DNA from: Achatina immaculata
Lineage: Eukaryota > Mollusca > Gastropoda > Stylommatophora > Achatinidae
Length of the DNA stretch: 64,000 nt
Direction: 5' to 3'
NCBI GenBank assembly: GCA_009760885.1
Contig: CM019696.1
Span: forward strand, 44,849,358 to 44,913,357
The notes below the pieces were generated by a model that saw nothing but the letters and a program-made list of their open reading frames with translations, had not been told where the DNA came from and ran no database searches. The position numbers and the translations under genes were made by a program. Positions 43,941 through 56,914 of the stretch are shown here, piece by piece. Position 1 is the stretch's first letter, and every line of letters begins with the position of its first letter.

Positions 43941-44178
43941 AGGGGTGTCCCAAAAATCTCCATACAAAATATGAAACACATAAAGGTGCATATTCAAGGA
44001 GCAATCAGTCACATGCATAACAATGAATATATTAATACAGGTGCACCTTTAGTGGGAGAGATGGATCATATGTGTAGAAAGAAACAGAAGTCACATAGTT
44101 TTTGTTTTGTTATTAAGGATAGAATCTTCTTAAAAATGCTAAATTTCTTCCATACATGGAGAATTTTGGGGCACGCTG
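43941..44178. mobile_element. mariner-type MITE 1, about 240 bp
   Basis: Imperfect inverted ends: ggggtgtcccaaaaatctcc on the left and the complement of ggagaattttggggcacgc on the right. A TA precedes the left end. Non-coding inside. Ends resemble those of the MITE at 55199. Confidence 0.6.
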
Positions 44179-44604
44179 CATTTCTATAATATCCTTCCAA
44201 AATTGTGCCAGTTTCATATGATAGAAGTAAATAGTAAACTTCCAACTTTACAATAATCTTGTATTGGGTACACTTTGTTCATTAAGTGAACATTTTCTGA
44301 TAGAAAAACTATGAAAGATATCTACTTCTGCTTGTAAGATGTAAATTTAACTATGAAACAAACATTCATGAACTACCATATTGGACATTGACAGGTTTCT
44401 TTCAGTTTGTTAAATTTTAGTTATTTCATAAATGAGTGCTTGTTTTGTCAGTTGAGAAACATGATCTTCAGTTCACTCCCAGTTTTTTTAGTGAGTCAAA
44501 AAAAAAAATTTTAAAAATGACAGTTATTTAATTTTATCTTATGAAATATAACTAACAGTTCAGTGTTGCTTTTGATTATTTTGGGATTTAAAAAAAAAAA
44601 ATTA

Positions 44605-45895
44605 CAAGGGGTGATTGATAAGTTCTTGGCATAAGGTACAATTGATTATTTGTGGACAACTTTTTTGGGTTATTTCTCAACATAGTCCCCTTGCAAGTTT
44701 AAGCACTTAGTCCAGCGATCCTGGAGCATATGGATCCTTTCTTTGTAAAAGTCAGCATCTTGTGCCAGTAGAAAGTGGTCTACAGCGTGAATGACGTAAT
44801 CATCTGAAGCAAATTTGCGACCACTGAGCTCCTTTTTTAGTTTGGTAAACAAGTAATAGTCTGAAGTGGCCAAATCTGGGGAATAAGGAGAATGTTCAAG
44901 AAGCTGGAAGCTGCATTCGTGAATAGCAGCCATTGCCACCGCTGACTTGTGAAATGGAGCATTGTCCTGCTGAAAGATGACTCCTCTTATCAATTTCCCT
45001 CGACGCTTTTCCTTCAGTTTGACCTGCAGTTGCTTCACAAGATTAGTGTAATATGCCCCGGTGAGTGTTCTGCCCCTTTGAAGATAGTCTACCAGTAGCA
45101 CATTTTCTGAATTCCAAAAGATGGAAGCCATCACTTTGCCTGCAGACAGAACCACCCTTGCTTTTTTTTGGAGGTGGGGATCCATGATGTTTCCACTGCT
45201 TTGACTGTTCTTTGGTTTCTGGTTGAAAATGATGGACCCAAGTCTCATCCATAGTCACAAATTGCTGAAGAAACTTTTCAGGATCTGCAGAAAAATGGCC
45301 AAGATTGTCTCCTGACATGTTGAGATGCTGTTGTTTGTGATCAGCTCCAAGAAGTTTGGGACCCATTGAGCAGAGACCTTTGTCATTTGAAGATCATTGT
45401 GAATAATGCCATGAACACGTTCCTGGGAGATGCCCAACTCACGAGCAATGTACCGCTCAGTTAGTCGTCAATCCTCCATTATCATGTCATGGATTCTGCC
45501 GGTGGTTTCATCTGTGGTTACTGTTCTTGGTCTTCCTGGACAGGAATCATCTTCCAGGCTCTCACTTCCATATTTGAATTGAGCTGCCCATTTCTTCACT
45601 GTTCTGTAAGAAGGGGCACTCTCCCCTAGTCTCCACCATATCCTCATGGATCTTATTCAGTGATTAGCCCTTGATGCAGAGGTAGCAAATGACTGCTGTA
45701 TGAGAAATTTTATCCATTTTCTCAATTTCTGCCACCTTATCCACTTCAGTAGCCTGTAAAAAAAAATTGGTTGCAGTTAATTTCTTGAAACTTGGTGTTT
45801 AATCTTATATTAACCTGATCTACAGATGCACGTAATGTCAACTGTGTGTTTCAAGTATTTGTACCTTATGCCGAGAACTTATCAATCACCTCTCG
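44605..45895 (-). mobile_element. mariner-like element, near full length, 1.29 kb
   Basis: Inverted ends of about 35 bp (ggtgattgataagttcttgg then cataaggtac; right end with one or two differences) flanked by TA at 44603-44604 and 45896-45897. It carries a decayed transposase on the minus strand. The length and ends are those of a complete mariner. Confidence 0.93.
44670..45720 (-). pseudogene. mariner transposase pseudogene (DD34D)
   Basis: Transposase that would cut and paste the element through DNA ends. In frame 45043-45366 the first catalytic region is FVTMDETWVHHFQPETKEQS; in frame 44670-45248 the second is IFQQDNAPFHKS and the third is SPYSPDLATSDYYLF, followed by the usual C-terminal RWTKCLNLQGDYVEK. 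So all three catalytic Asp are still present, but the protein is split by a frameshift between 45043 and 45248 and the N-terminal helix-turn-helix region (45437-45720) has several frameshifts and stops. It lies antisense in intron 3. Confidence 0.9.
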
Positions 45896-46589
45896 TAATT
45901 TGAAAAGTGATGTTGAATCCCTGAAATTAAATATTGTAACACAAATAGAGAAATGTGTGTTTATCTTATTAGACACCTGCCCTACATGTCCAGGTTGATT
46001 TATGAATTGTTTGTCTGAGCTGTGCTACCATCTTAGGCAACCTGTAGATTGTTATGTGATGTTATGTGCAGTTATTTCATAGACATTTGGTTGACACTCT
46101 TGGTTGATTTGATATGTCAGATTTGTATTGAAAGAATTACCTAGTCTAGCATGCAGGATGTACATACATTACACTCTTGTTGTACAGAATTGACACTGTA
46201 GGTTTTACTTAAGTGTCATATAGCATACATTAAGTAAAAAGGGTGCTACATGTATAGCGTGCAGACTAGAAATGATGTATACATGTACAGTGTGCAAGCT
46301 AAACAAATGATGCATACTTGTATAGTACATTTGTAAAGCATGCAGGCTGTATACATGAATTGCTTTTTAAAGCAGTCTGTGGTTAGTTATAGAGATATGG
46401 CTATAAAATAGAGAAAACTGTCAGCTTGTAGTTCATTTATGCCATCATAAAGTGAAGCATTTTAACCAGAGCTGTGAAGTTTGTGGCAAGAGTTTCTGAC
46501 TGCCTTTTACCAGGAGCAGCCAAACTAGAGGCAGCCAGTTATTTTCTTGGTTATAAACTAGATAGCATTTTCTGTGCATTTCACATTGC

Positions 46590-46890
46590 TATCTCAAATC
46601 TTATCACTGTGCTTGAGTTATATCAGATCTCATCATTGTATCATTGTGCTTGAATTATATCAGATCTCATCATTATACTTGAATTATTGCAAATCTCACC
46701 ATTGTTCTTGGCTGTGATTGTTGTCTCATATCTGATCTTTGAGTTTTCTCAGATCTCATCATTGTATTTGAATTTTCTCAAATCTCATCATGTTTGAGTT
46801 TTCTCAGATTTCATTATTATGAGTTATCTCAAATCTCATCTTTGACCTTGACTCAGATTGATTATGTCAGATCTCAGCATTGTGCTAGAC
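46590..46890 (+). repeat. Degenerate repeat, about 28-bp units
   Basis: Repeated tcagatctcatcattgt and ttgagttttc phrases, strongly diverged. Confidence 0.65.
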
Positions 46891-47044
46891 TGGGAGTCAT
46901 GGAGGGATTTCTCAGTAAATAGCATAACTCTTACCTCCAGACTCTACAATCTTAGTGTGAACTAAAGCTGTGTTGTCAAATTGTGGTCATTAAATATGTT
47001 GTGAAAAGTTATAGAATACGTTATCACCAGTCCACTATAATCCC

Positions 47045-47215
47045 CTGGAGCATAAAGCATCAACAAAGATTCTCCAGCTAATCTTGTCTTGAGCAAGTAG
47101 GGATACCTCAAACCGTGTCTTTCCAGCTTCCTTTAATTCTTCCTGTATTGTGCGTCCCCATGTCAACACTGGCCTTCCCCTCTCTCTTTTCCCTTGAGGT
47201 GTCCAAAGTCAGGGC
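47045..47215 (-). pseudogene. LINE C-terminal relic, last segment
   Basis: On the minus strand: TPQGKRERGRPVLTWGRTIQ, EELKEAGKTRFEVSLLAQDK, ISWRIFVDALC. This is the GKR+RGRP...W...(A)xD+xxWR...(A)LC tail that ends several LINE proteins, including family C. A companion piece lies at 47955-48125. Confidence 0.75.
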
Positions 47216-47954
47216 ATTATAGGGGTGTCTTGTTCTCTTATTAGTGACAAAGATGAAGCACAGACAACAAATCAGCACAAACATATCAGAATTCTGCAGG
47301 TTGCTGTTCAACAAGGCCGAGTTAGTTCATCAAATTCTGTCATGGAATTCTCCATCTTATCTGTGGAAACCATTCAAATCTGACCCAAAATGTAACCAAC
47401 GCTTATACAGTATTTTTCTTCCAAGACCTCATCTTTTAAGAAGAGCTTTGCTTTTTCTGCTGCACATCTTTGGAGTAGTCTCCCTCCTGTATAAAAAAAA
47501 AGAAATAGTAGCTATATTCCTTTCTATAACTTTGAAGTTTTCCAGTATCTGCTTAATGTTGACTACATGCCTCCATGATTAAAAAATGTTACGTTATTTT
47601 AGACTCTTTACAGACCCTGAATTTAACTCATTATTTTTTCCTGAGTAGTAGTGAAATAGCAGTTTGGTAGATATTCATTAACATGAGATTGCAGGAATAA
47701 CTTTTTTTTTTGTGCATACATATAGTGACTTTCTGTATTGTGTACATGGAAAAGAATGAAAGGCAAATGTTCTGTGTTATTTTATTTTGCCAGCTTTGTA
47801 AATGTTAATTATGTTTGCTATATGCGCAGCATATTTGTAGAATGTCTGGAACAGAGAGGAAATTGTGTGATAAAGGGCAGAATGTCACATGTGCCTGCGT
47901 GCCAAATCCATAACCCTTTGGAAATAAAGATCAATCAGTCAGTCAATCTCCTTT

Positions 47955-48125
47955 TGTAATATGTGGCCCAGCCACATGGAAATCTTTTGTCTTTTGACCT
48001 TTTTACTAATGTTCTCAGTGCCTGTTCGTTTGGTTATTTCCTCATTTGTCACATGTTCTTCCCAGTGTATTCTTAAAATTTTTCTGAGGCATCTTCCCAG
48101 TCTACTTTCAATTCTCTGGTTGTTT
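47955..48125 (-). pseudogene. LINE C-terminal relic, preceding segment
   Basis: On the minus strand: RIESRLGRCLRKILRIHWEE, HVTNEEITKRTG, KRQKISMWLGHIL. This is the CLR+IL(x)I+W...WxGH region that precedes the segment at 47045 in an intact LINE. The two were probably one element, parted by about 740 bp of other DNA. Confidence 0.7.
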
Positions 48126-49249
48126 TGACTGTGTATAATAAAATGAATTGAACACTGGGAATTTGAGGCTCATATGAATAATTTGAGATTTCCATATGTT
48201 TGCTATATAGAATAGTCTTATATGCTTTGAGGTATCAAAAATACAGGATTTGTTGTCCCAGAAAATTTAATGAGGATATTAAGTAAAGATATCATTCCTG
48301 TATGCAGATTACTTTCATGTTCAGATGTCTGAATTGTGGCTTTGGTTACCTTGAAGCAGGAGTTCCCAGCCATGTCCCTAGCTTCTTTGGGTTTTTGTTT
48401 GACAAAGGTTGTAATGAGAACAGCAGTGAGATCTTCAGTAACTTGTGGCCTGGTCTGTGTTGCCAGTACTAAGGTGTGGTCTGTGTTACCAGGATTCTTT
48501 GTACATATTCCAGTGTTTTCCTTTGCCTTTGTTAACTGATGTGTGCTTTCATATAATCACTACAGCTGGCTTATGTCATCTCATTACAGCTTCTTCCTTC
48601 AAGTTCTCTTCATGTATGGGTCTACATCACCCATGAACTAATGCTGTGAAGAATATGTGTGCCGTCATCAGATCACTTTGGTTTTTTATTTATTTTGTGG
48701 TATTTGATTGTGAAAGTGTTCATTCTACAGTCAGAATATCAGCACTTACCCTCTGTTAGGTTTTTGTGTACTGTGAAGCTGTAGACAGTTGTTGCCTTGG
48801 TCTAGCTAAATGTTGCCAGTCTTTTTTCTCTCTCTCTCTCTAAACATTACACATTTCAGAATGTGCAGATACTGACTGTGCTCAGCTTTTATTTTCTTAC
48901 AAAACCTAGGTAAATCATTGCTTCATGAGTAGTGGATAAACAGAAAACATGTCAGGAAAGTTGATTACGTGTTAAAACCAGGATGCAGGGGTGAAAAGAA
49001 CATTTGGAAAAACTGCTTTTGAACTTTTAAGTTTGAAAGGTTCAATCCCAGTGCTGATGTTCACTTTGTACACAGATTGGTTACCCCAGATGTATGTGAA
49101 GCAATGTGAAAGTTATTGGTTTTTGTAATTTAAGACCTTAAAATAAGAAACAATGAGAATTTGCACAGTAAAGTGATAGAGCATAGTGTTGTATGATTAG
49201 CCTTTGAAAAATGGTAGGTAGAGCGTTTCATGAGTGAGAGAAAAAAATG

Positions 49250-49570
49250 TCTGTGACTGAATCCGTTGACTCTGGTAGGACAAGCATCTGCCTGACTGCA
49301 AGAAGACAGTGCAGCCACTCAGCCATCATCACATTGGGCGCCTGCTAGAGGCTGAATTTAAGGGATTGATTTTTTGTGTCATGACCTTGATTCCTTTCCA
49401 GGCGTCACAGATTCAGACACACATTAAGGACAGGGCTTATCAATCATTTTCTTTTTTCAAAGATATGAGGTGATGACAGAGTGGCTAGTGCACTGTCTTC
49501 TTGTGTCAAGATTGCTCGTCCTGCCAGAGCTCATAGTTTTAATCATTGTCATTCTACTGTCACTCTCCTT
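49250..49570. mobile_element. Inverted tRNA-like foldback element, second copy
   Basis: Arms at 49256-49333 and 49467-49550 are inverted copies (about 75% identical by eye). Read outward, each arm is tRNA-like: left arm in reverse has GATGGCTGAGTGGCTGCAC, right arm has GATGACAGAGTGGCTAGTGC, both A-box-like. The B boxes are degenerate. The spacer gtgtcatgaccttgattcct then ttccaggcgtcac matches the arm of the element at 8993-9545, so they are relatives. Confidence 0.65.
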
Positions 49571-50496
49571 TCTCTCCTGTCTAAACTGCTTTGTTCATAA
49601 TGTTTTTTTGTCAAAGGCTAACAATGCAACACTGAGCCCTGTCATTTTCCTAACTGAAGCCATGATTCCCTACTTCCAGTGTCTGTACTAAACTTTCACA
49701 TCTTCTGCTCTCAGAAAACAGCTCTGGAATAGAGACAAAACTTTGATTTCTCTTTCCAAACCTGGCACTATGTCAGAGGTCCTGGCTCTTGAAACAGGAA
49801 CTGAGTGTATGGGAAAAAAATGTACATTATTGTCTTGTGCTCAACAATGACAAGGCAGGAAGTGAAACATTTCATTGAGCATTCTGTTGCAAGTTTATCT
49901 TGAGCAAATAACCTGTGTAAGGAATAAATATTCATGGTTGAAATTTGTCCACTGCTGTCTTTTGATGCATCTCTTATAAGATCTAAGCTTGTCAGTTTCA
50001 AGACTAGACAGAACCTTATGTATCATATCCAGTTCACATTTTGAGAACATTGTAGTGAAGGATGTGTCAGACATTGATGATTTTCTTGACAGTGGAAGAT
50101 ACACCCAGAATTTGGCTAATTTTTTTTCTTCTTAATTTTATGCTATATAAGCACTAGCATTTTTGTGCACAGAGTAACCAACATGAAGAAATACAGTATG
50201 TCTTTATTATGATAAGACTGCATTTGATAAAGCTGCAATACAAATTACACCCTTGGGCAAGGTGGAGTACCCATATAGCCCCCCGATCAGGGTGACGTGA
50301 AGCCATGGGAGCAGGTGGTGGATGGAATGGGAGATCAGCCGACAGATAATGTTGGTTATGGTCACCATTCTATGATGGTAGGCAGATCTCAATATAGGGA
50401 CAATGGCTAAGATCACTGACTAGTACAGTCACTGCCCGGAAGGAAAGCAATGGTAAACTAACTTCTGGAAACATACCAAGAAACCCAGACAGCAAC

Positions 50497-51560
50497 ATGG
50501 AAAGTCAAATAGGAAAAAGATCTGGTGGTGAGTCCCCCAGGCCAGATAGATCTAATTTTAACACTGGGGAAGAGTGTGAAGCAGAGGTCAGTACCAGTAA
50601 TTGTGATGACGGACAAAATCCTGACGGTGTTACCAAGGAAAACCCCTGCATCAAACTAAAAAGAAAGATAAAAGTAGGAACATGGAATGTAAGAAGTATG
50701 TACGAGGGAAAATATCAAGTAATAAGTGACGAGATGAAAAGAACGGGGATACACATTTTGGGAATCTGCAAACGTCGATGGAAAGGATCAGGACATTTTA
50801 AGAGCGAGAATGATAATATCTTTATATACTCTGGTGGAGAAGTAGGAGGAAAGAATGGAGTGGCTTTTTATTTGGACAAATCAACATCAAAAGCATTACT
50901 AGGCTACAATCCAGTAAGCGATAGAATCCTAGCAATCAGATTTAAGGGCATTCCTAGAAATGTAACAGTCATCCAGATATATGCACCTACATCAGCAACA
51001 GAAAAAGAGGAAGTAGAAAACTTTTATAACACACTGCAAACGACAATAGACCAGGTACGGAAAAATGATATTGTATTAATAATGGGTGATTTTAATGCAA
51101 AAATTGGTACAGAAGAGCAGAAGATGAAAGACATGTTGTAGGGAAATTTAGCATAGGACATAGAAATGAGGCAGGTGACAATCTAATGGTGTTTTGCATG
51201 GAAAATGAACTAATGATCGCTAACACACTTTTTAAACAACATCCTAGAAGACTTTACACATGGACATCACCTTATGGTAAAACCAGGAATCAAATAGATT
51301 ACATTTTAGTGCAAAGAAGGTGGAGGTCAAGTATAACATCAGCAAAAACTTTACCAGGTGCTGATTGTGACATGGACCATGAGTTATTAATAGCAGACAT
51401 GAAGATAAAGATAAAAAAGACAGTTGCGGGATCAAGACCACTCTGCTTTGATCTTACAAATATACCAGAACAATACAGTATAGAAGTGAAGAACCGTTTC
51501 GAAATCCTGATGGCTGTACAGGAGGAGATGAATTGGCTACGCAGGCCAAAGATATCTTAA
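50497..51560 (+). pseudogene. LINE D endonuclease domain
   Basis: The APE-type endonuclease that nicks the target for reverse transcription. The first frame (50497-51141) has KVGTWNVRSMYEGKYQV, GICKRRWKGSG, VIQIYAPTSATE and IMGDFNAKIG. The second (51186-51560) has the LYTWTSPYGKTRNQIDYI block and CDMDHELLIA. Two defects are visible: the catalytic Glu of the G(I)xExRW motif is Lys (CKRRW), and the frame shifts near 51115-51140. The SDH motif has MDH, keeping the His. The upstream 55 residues are a poorly conserved leader. Confidence 0.9.
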
Positions 51561-53449
51561 TAACAACAGCTAAGGACATGGTTCCAGTAAAGAAAACACA
51601 AAAGAATGGATGGATTACAGCAGGTACACTAGAACTGATAAAACAATGTAGAGAAATGAAGTCGCATTGGAAAGTGACAAACAACAACAAAGAGAAATAC
51701 AAAACTTTAACAAAAGAAGTACGAAGAAACATAAGAAAAGACAAAAAAACAATACATTCAAGATTGTTGTGAAAGAATAGAAGAACATCAGAAGTGTGGA
51801 AGAGATAGTGAAATGTTTAAAGAAGTGAAGACATTGACGAGAAATGTCACACCTAAGCTAAATGTAATTTGTGATGAGATGGAGAATACCTTGACAGAGA
51901 CAGGAAATTCTAGAAAGATGGAAGGAATATTGCAAAGGAATGTATGAAACAACCGACTGTGGAAACAGAAATCAACAGTGTGAATTATTATTGGAGGAGA
52001 AAGAACCCGAACTGACAATAGAAGAAGTTTTATGGGCAATAAAGAATCTGAAAAATGGTAAATCACCAAGATGTGATGAGATAACAGCTGAATTTAATAA
52101 AACAGGAGGAAAGGAGTGTGCAACAATCTATCATGCACTATGTAAAAAGATATGGCATTCAGGTATTTGGCCAAAAGAATGGAAAAGAACTATTCATACC
52201 ACTACCAAAAAAGGGTAACCTGAAATTATGCACAAACTAGAGAACTGGTTTCCTGATTAGTCAAGCCAGTAAAATTCTGTTAAAAATCATAATGGGTATA
52301 CTTCGAAAGAAAATAGAAGTCAATATGGTCCAAGCTGGTTTCAGGCAAGGAAGAGGATCAAGAGATCATATATTCAATCTAAGATTAATAATAGAGAAAT
52401 GCAGAGTTTAATGTGAATCTGTATTTATCTTTTATAGACTACTCAGAGACATTTGATTGTGTACAACACCAGAAACTTTGGGAAATAATGGAAAAAATGG
52501 GATTTCCAACACATTTGACACAACTAACATCACTGCTGTATCTAGACCAACAAGCAGCAGTAAGAATAAATGGTGAAACAACAACTTGGTTTGACATAAA
52601 ACAAGGGGTCCGTCAGGGGTGCATATTGTCGCCTTACTTATTTAACTTGTATACTGAAAATAAGGAATGTTAGAGAAGATGTAGACAAAGAATACTACGA
52701 TGCCATAACAATTGGAGGTTATGAAATACCAGAGATTAGATATGCTGATGACACAGTGTTACTGTCCACAACACAAAGAGGAATGGAAAAACTAATTATG
52801 TCAGTCCGTAAGAACAGCGAAGAGCAGAACCTCTATCTTAATGCAAAGAAAACTAAATTGATGACAACTGACAAAACAAACAAGGCAGCTGAAATATGTA
52901 TCAATGGGGAAAAATTGGAAGAAGTGGAGAGTTTTGAATATCTTGGATCACTACTAACTAATAATGGAGATACAATGAGGGAAATTAAAAGGAGGACATC
53001 TATCGCTTTTCAGAAAGTAAAACAAATAAAGAATCTGGAGAGGAGCAGACAGAACTACAAAAATAATATTTTTAAGGGCATGCATCTTTCCCATCGCAAC
53101 ATATGCCTGTGAGACCTGGACACTTAACAAAACAGCTGAGAAACACATAAATGCCTTTGAATGTAAACGCTACAGAAGAGTTCTCCAAATATCATGGACA
53201 CAAAAGAGAACAAATATATCTATACTACAAGAGCTTAATATTGAAGAAGGCTGGCTAGTAAAGAGGATTAAAGAGAGAAAACTTAAATATTTTGGACACA
53301 TTAAACGTCATGATAATTTAGAGAAGACCGTCTTGGAAGGATACATAATGGGAAAAAGAAAAAGAGAAAGACCAAAACGAAGATGGCTGCAAGACATCGT
53401 TGACGATCTGCAAATGGATGCCGCAGCAGCAGGCCATCTTGCTCACAAC
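51533..53449 (+). pseudogene. LINE D reverse transcriptase domain
   Basis: Pieces in shifted frames follow the RT order: linker (51533-51772), EEVLWAIKNLKNGKSPRCDE (51940-52218), QAGFRQGRGSRDHIFNLR near 52335-52385, motif A as FIDYSETFDC (normally KAFDC) and motif B as GVRQGCILSPYLFNLY (52413-52673), motif C as RYADDTVLL near 52738, the thumb FEYLGSLLTNNGDTM (52756-53112) and the C-terminal CETWTLNKT...RRWLQDIVDDL block. At least four frameshifts and a TGA near 53450 interrupt it. The catalytic Asp residues of motifs A and C remain. Confidence 0.9.
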
Positions 53450-53708
53450 TGAGAGGCCTACAGGAGCGCTGTTTGGGAGGCAAAGTTCCACAAGGGACAT
53501 GCAAATGAATGAATGATTGAAATACAGATTTTGGTAAAAGGCATCTGAGAAAGTTTGCACATTCTGTTAGGTTGTACTTGATAAGCATTTATCATGTTTG
53601 TTCCCTCTGTGTGTGTGTGCATCCTTTCTGAGCTTTTGTCTTGACTTTCTTATTGTGTGGCAGTGGTGGGTTGAGGGTGGTTGAGTTGATAAAGGGTAAA
53701 GCTTGTTA

Positions 53709-53890
53709 CAGGCCAAAGAAGAGGTCAACTGCATGATACTCTAAAGAGGACATTGTTAGGAGAGGCCAAATTAGTAGGCATAAAATCCCTTGATGAGGTT
53801 GAAAAGCTCACTGAAAACACGAAAACTTGGTGAACTGCCATGTGAGCCCTTTGTGACGTTTAAGGGCACGGGAAGGATGTAAGATGTAAG
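53709..53890 (+). mobile_element. LINE family A, 182-bp 3' stub
   Basis: Only the last part of family A, with tctaaagaggacattgttag and gtgacgtttaagggcacggg, ending gggaaggatgtaag. Perfect 11-bp target duplications, aaagcttgtta, lie at 53698-53708 and 53891-53901. It lies 180 bp downstream of the full-length LINE D. Confidence 0.93.
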
Positions 53891-55196
53891 AAAGCTTGTT
53901 AGAGTAAAGGCAGTGGGTTCTATCTGTTTCATGGAAGTTCATGCACCTGTGCTGAGACTCTTCTTATGAGTGGAGGATTGGACCAGCTCTAGATGTGTCT
54001 GGCGTGATGTGATGGTGAAGTTAAGCCATTACAACATTACACCAGCATCTTTCAGAGCATTTAGCTGTTTTGTTGAAAGTTAGTAGATGGTATAGAAAGA
54101 TAATATTTATACATCTTTACTGCTGTGTTTATGTCTAAGTGATCACTTAAGTATATCTCACACAGATATGAAGAACCATTCAGCGTATGTGGTTTGGTCT
54201 TGTCAACAAAATGTGGGTAGCAGTTCACTTGATTGTAAATCTTGTAACTCTTGTAAGTTTTCTTTTAACAAGGGCAGTTTTGAGAGGAGCTGTGTTGATG
54301 CAGTCTGTTGGTAACAGATACAAATACACACGCAGTTGTATGCATTTTGGATGAGGGGTTTGGCCATATGTTGGTCGTTATAAGGCAGGTCAGGTGCTAG
54401 GTACAGGTCACTGCTGTAACATGTTACATGTTCAGTAACACTTTAGAAACATTAACAGAATGCAGGTTAGCACAGTTAACTGTGTGGGTATTTAATAACA
54501 AAATATAAATCATGGCACATTAAATAAAGATTCAGTCCTGTTATAACTTGTCAGTGACACACACAAAAATATGCCTACACAGACCCATATGTATGTATTT
54601 TCTGTTCACAGATGATGATGCAGTGATTTGTTATCTTCTTTTGTTGTCTTGTGCTGATGTATAGTATTTGTAGAACAGTATATGTTGTAAATTAATCGCA
54701 GAATGAATAACACAGCATTACACTCCAAGGGGACCTTGGCCATAAATGAAAATTGATGTAACCCTCCTGGCTGTAAGTCGGCACATGACTTCAGTATTGT
54801 TGAAATCACACAATGTAGCAGTGACTAGTTGCTCTCTTGTTACATGTTTCCTTAGAAGTGTTCCTTACATCCATGTCTGTGGCTAGTGTAAATATTCATG
54901 AAATTACGGTAGAAAGTGAATAACTAACTACCCTGCTGCCTAGCTATTCACATTTCTTGTAAGAGCTGCCTTTACATAGCAGTGTTAGATTTGTTCTTTT
55001 GTAAAGACAGAACATCCTCTGTAAGTCTTGTTGCTTTCCAGGGTAGTTGTTTTAAGGATAGCTTAGGAAATCATAAAGCATACAATGGGCTACAGTGCAC
55101 ATAGAAAGCTATAATTTATCTATATATTTCAGTAGAAGTAGCATTTTACTACTACAGTTATTTGTACTGTATTATGAACCCACAGTATACAAGGTG

Positions 55197-55430
55197 TTCT
55201 AAAAAGTCCATACACAGGAATTGTAATACTTAAAGAAAATTGTATCTTTCATTGCAGTCCAAGTTAGAACTCTTACAGTGTAAGTTTTAGCAGCTCACTT
55301 CAAACAAACAAACAAACAATTGGCTTCATTAGTTTTACTGATCCATGATGATATTTTGTAATCATCCACTTTGTTTAGTGCCCATTCACAGTATGTTAGC
55401 CTTATCTGGAGACTTTTGGGACACACTGTA
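55197..55430. mobile_element. mariner-type MITE 2, about 230 bp
   Basis: TA at both ends. Imperfect inverted ends: aaggtgttctaaaaagtcca on the left and the complement of tggagacttttgggacacac on the right. Non-coding. The ends are similar to those of the MITE at 43941. Confidence 0.7.
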
Positions 55431-55559
55431 GGTTCAGGAAGCAGGCAGGAGAATGTAAAGCAATGAAAGTTGTTGAGCACCAAGAACTTAATATTGCACT
55501 GATCAGTCACAAAAGGTGTGTGAGCAAGTAAACCTTGTGGAAGAGTTGTGAAGAATAGG

Positions 55560-55670
55560 GTTTCATGGGAGCAGATGTTAAAGCATTATATGAATGAAGG
55601 CAGTGTTAAAACATTTTATGAATGAAGGCAGTGTTAGAACATTTTATGAATGAAGCCAGTGTTGAGTTAA
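55560..55670 (+). repeat. 30-bp triplicate repeat
   Basis: Three units of acattttatgaatgaaggca plus gtgttaga. Confidence 0.85.
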
Positions 55671-56188
55671 AGTTTTGCCAAATGATTGAGTGCAACATGG
55701 AGAGTGAAGCTAGGGCTGTGTTATATCACTGTATCATCTACCTGGATACAGATTATCACAGGGGCAATCCTAGAGCTGTATAATTTGAATGAACTTCCAT
55801 CTCACTGACAGCTAATTCATATTCAGTAGGTACAGGAAGCAGTGACACATAAACAGTTGCAGGAACCAGCTTATCTACAAATGTACAGTTATGTTTAATG
55901 TAGACAGAATAGAAATTTTTATAGGAAGTAAAACCGGTGATGGTAACCCAGAACACATACAAGAGTTCATGAAACTCAGATCGTTTGTATATGAAGACAA
56001 AGCAAGTTATTTGTGGCCGCCATATTTTTATAATACAAAAAAGTAAACAAGATGAGGAATGAAAAGTATATATTGGAACTGACATATATATTTATGTCAG
56101 AATAAATGTGGAAAGTATATATTTGTCATTAGAAATGAAAAAATATTCTCATTATAACTGAATGTGTCAGAGAATGTTGAGCGACTAT

Positions 56189-56538
56189 CATCATCATCAT
56201 CATGTGCCGTGCTGACTGGCGTTGGCTATTATGCTTCTCCAGAGTACACGATCCTTCATGCAGGCCATCAGCTCAGTTGGTGATCTCCTCTCACACCATC
56301 CCGTCAGACTGTCCAGTATCATTTCTCTTGGTCTTCCTCTTGATCTTCTTCCTTCTATTTTTCCTGTTGTTATAATATTTTCAATGCCCCCTCTTCTCAT
56401 TGCATGTCCTATGAAAGTACATTGTCTCTTATCTTTTTGACAAGGTTTTTTGTCTCTCCAGCTCTTCTCCTACATTCTTCATTAGTTATTTTTGCTGTCC
56501 AGGGGATTCGCAACATTCTTCTAATACTATACAGTATA
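56189..56538 (-). mobile_element. LINE family B, 350-bp 3' stub
   Basis: Minus-strand 3' end of family B, overlapping the copy at 1188-1330 by the text gcattgtctctt...ttgacaaggttttttgtctc. It encodes RRGGIENIITTGKIEGRRSR and GRPREMILDSLTGWC and ends in an (ATG)n tail at 56189-56201. The flanking gagcgactat (56179-56188) and gagtgactat (56539-56548) form a 10-bp target duplication with one mismatch. Confidence 0.9.
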
Positions 56539-56914
56539 GAGTGACTATACAGAAAATAAATGGTAGTTGGAGAGGGGAGGCAGTGTAAGGAGTGGTTGTT
56601 ATTAAAACAAAATAGTTACCACATGATGCACAAATAGGAACAGTCCAGGTTCTTGTGTAGATGCCAAGATAGTGTTCTGTGTTTTAAGACTGGACTTGAT
56701 GTGCAAATATGAAGAACCAAAGATGTTACTGGGTGTTCTAAGATTGGTCTAGGCTTCATACATAGTGTTTAAGCAACATCCTCAGGGTACATTTATTGAT
56801 CCAGCTAGTGGAGTTTGCTTGTAGCTATGAAGGGTAAGTTTTACTCCTTTTTTTTTTTAATGATGTTTGTTTGTTCTGATTGAATGCTGTTTGTATATTT
56901 CATCATTTTTCGTC

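Larger units (their letters stand above)
50197..53518 (+). mobile_element. LINE family D, full-length RTE-like element, 3.3 kb
   Basis: Flanked by 9-bp target duplications, gaaatacag, at 50188-50196 and 53519-53527. It has a 5' leader of about 300 bp (with gcccggaaggaaagcaatgg), a single EN-RT coding region starting at ATG 50497, and a 3' tail of (GAAT)n after catgcaaatg. The endonuclease text (GTWNVRSM, VIQIYAPTSATE) and RT text (KQGVRQGCILSPYLFNLY, RYADDTVLL) are close to BovB/RTE elements, and 3.3 kb is the usual RTE size. Several frameshifts and stops make it inactive. It lies in sense in intron 3. Confidence 0.93.
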
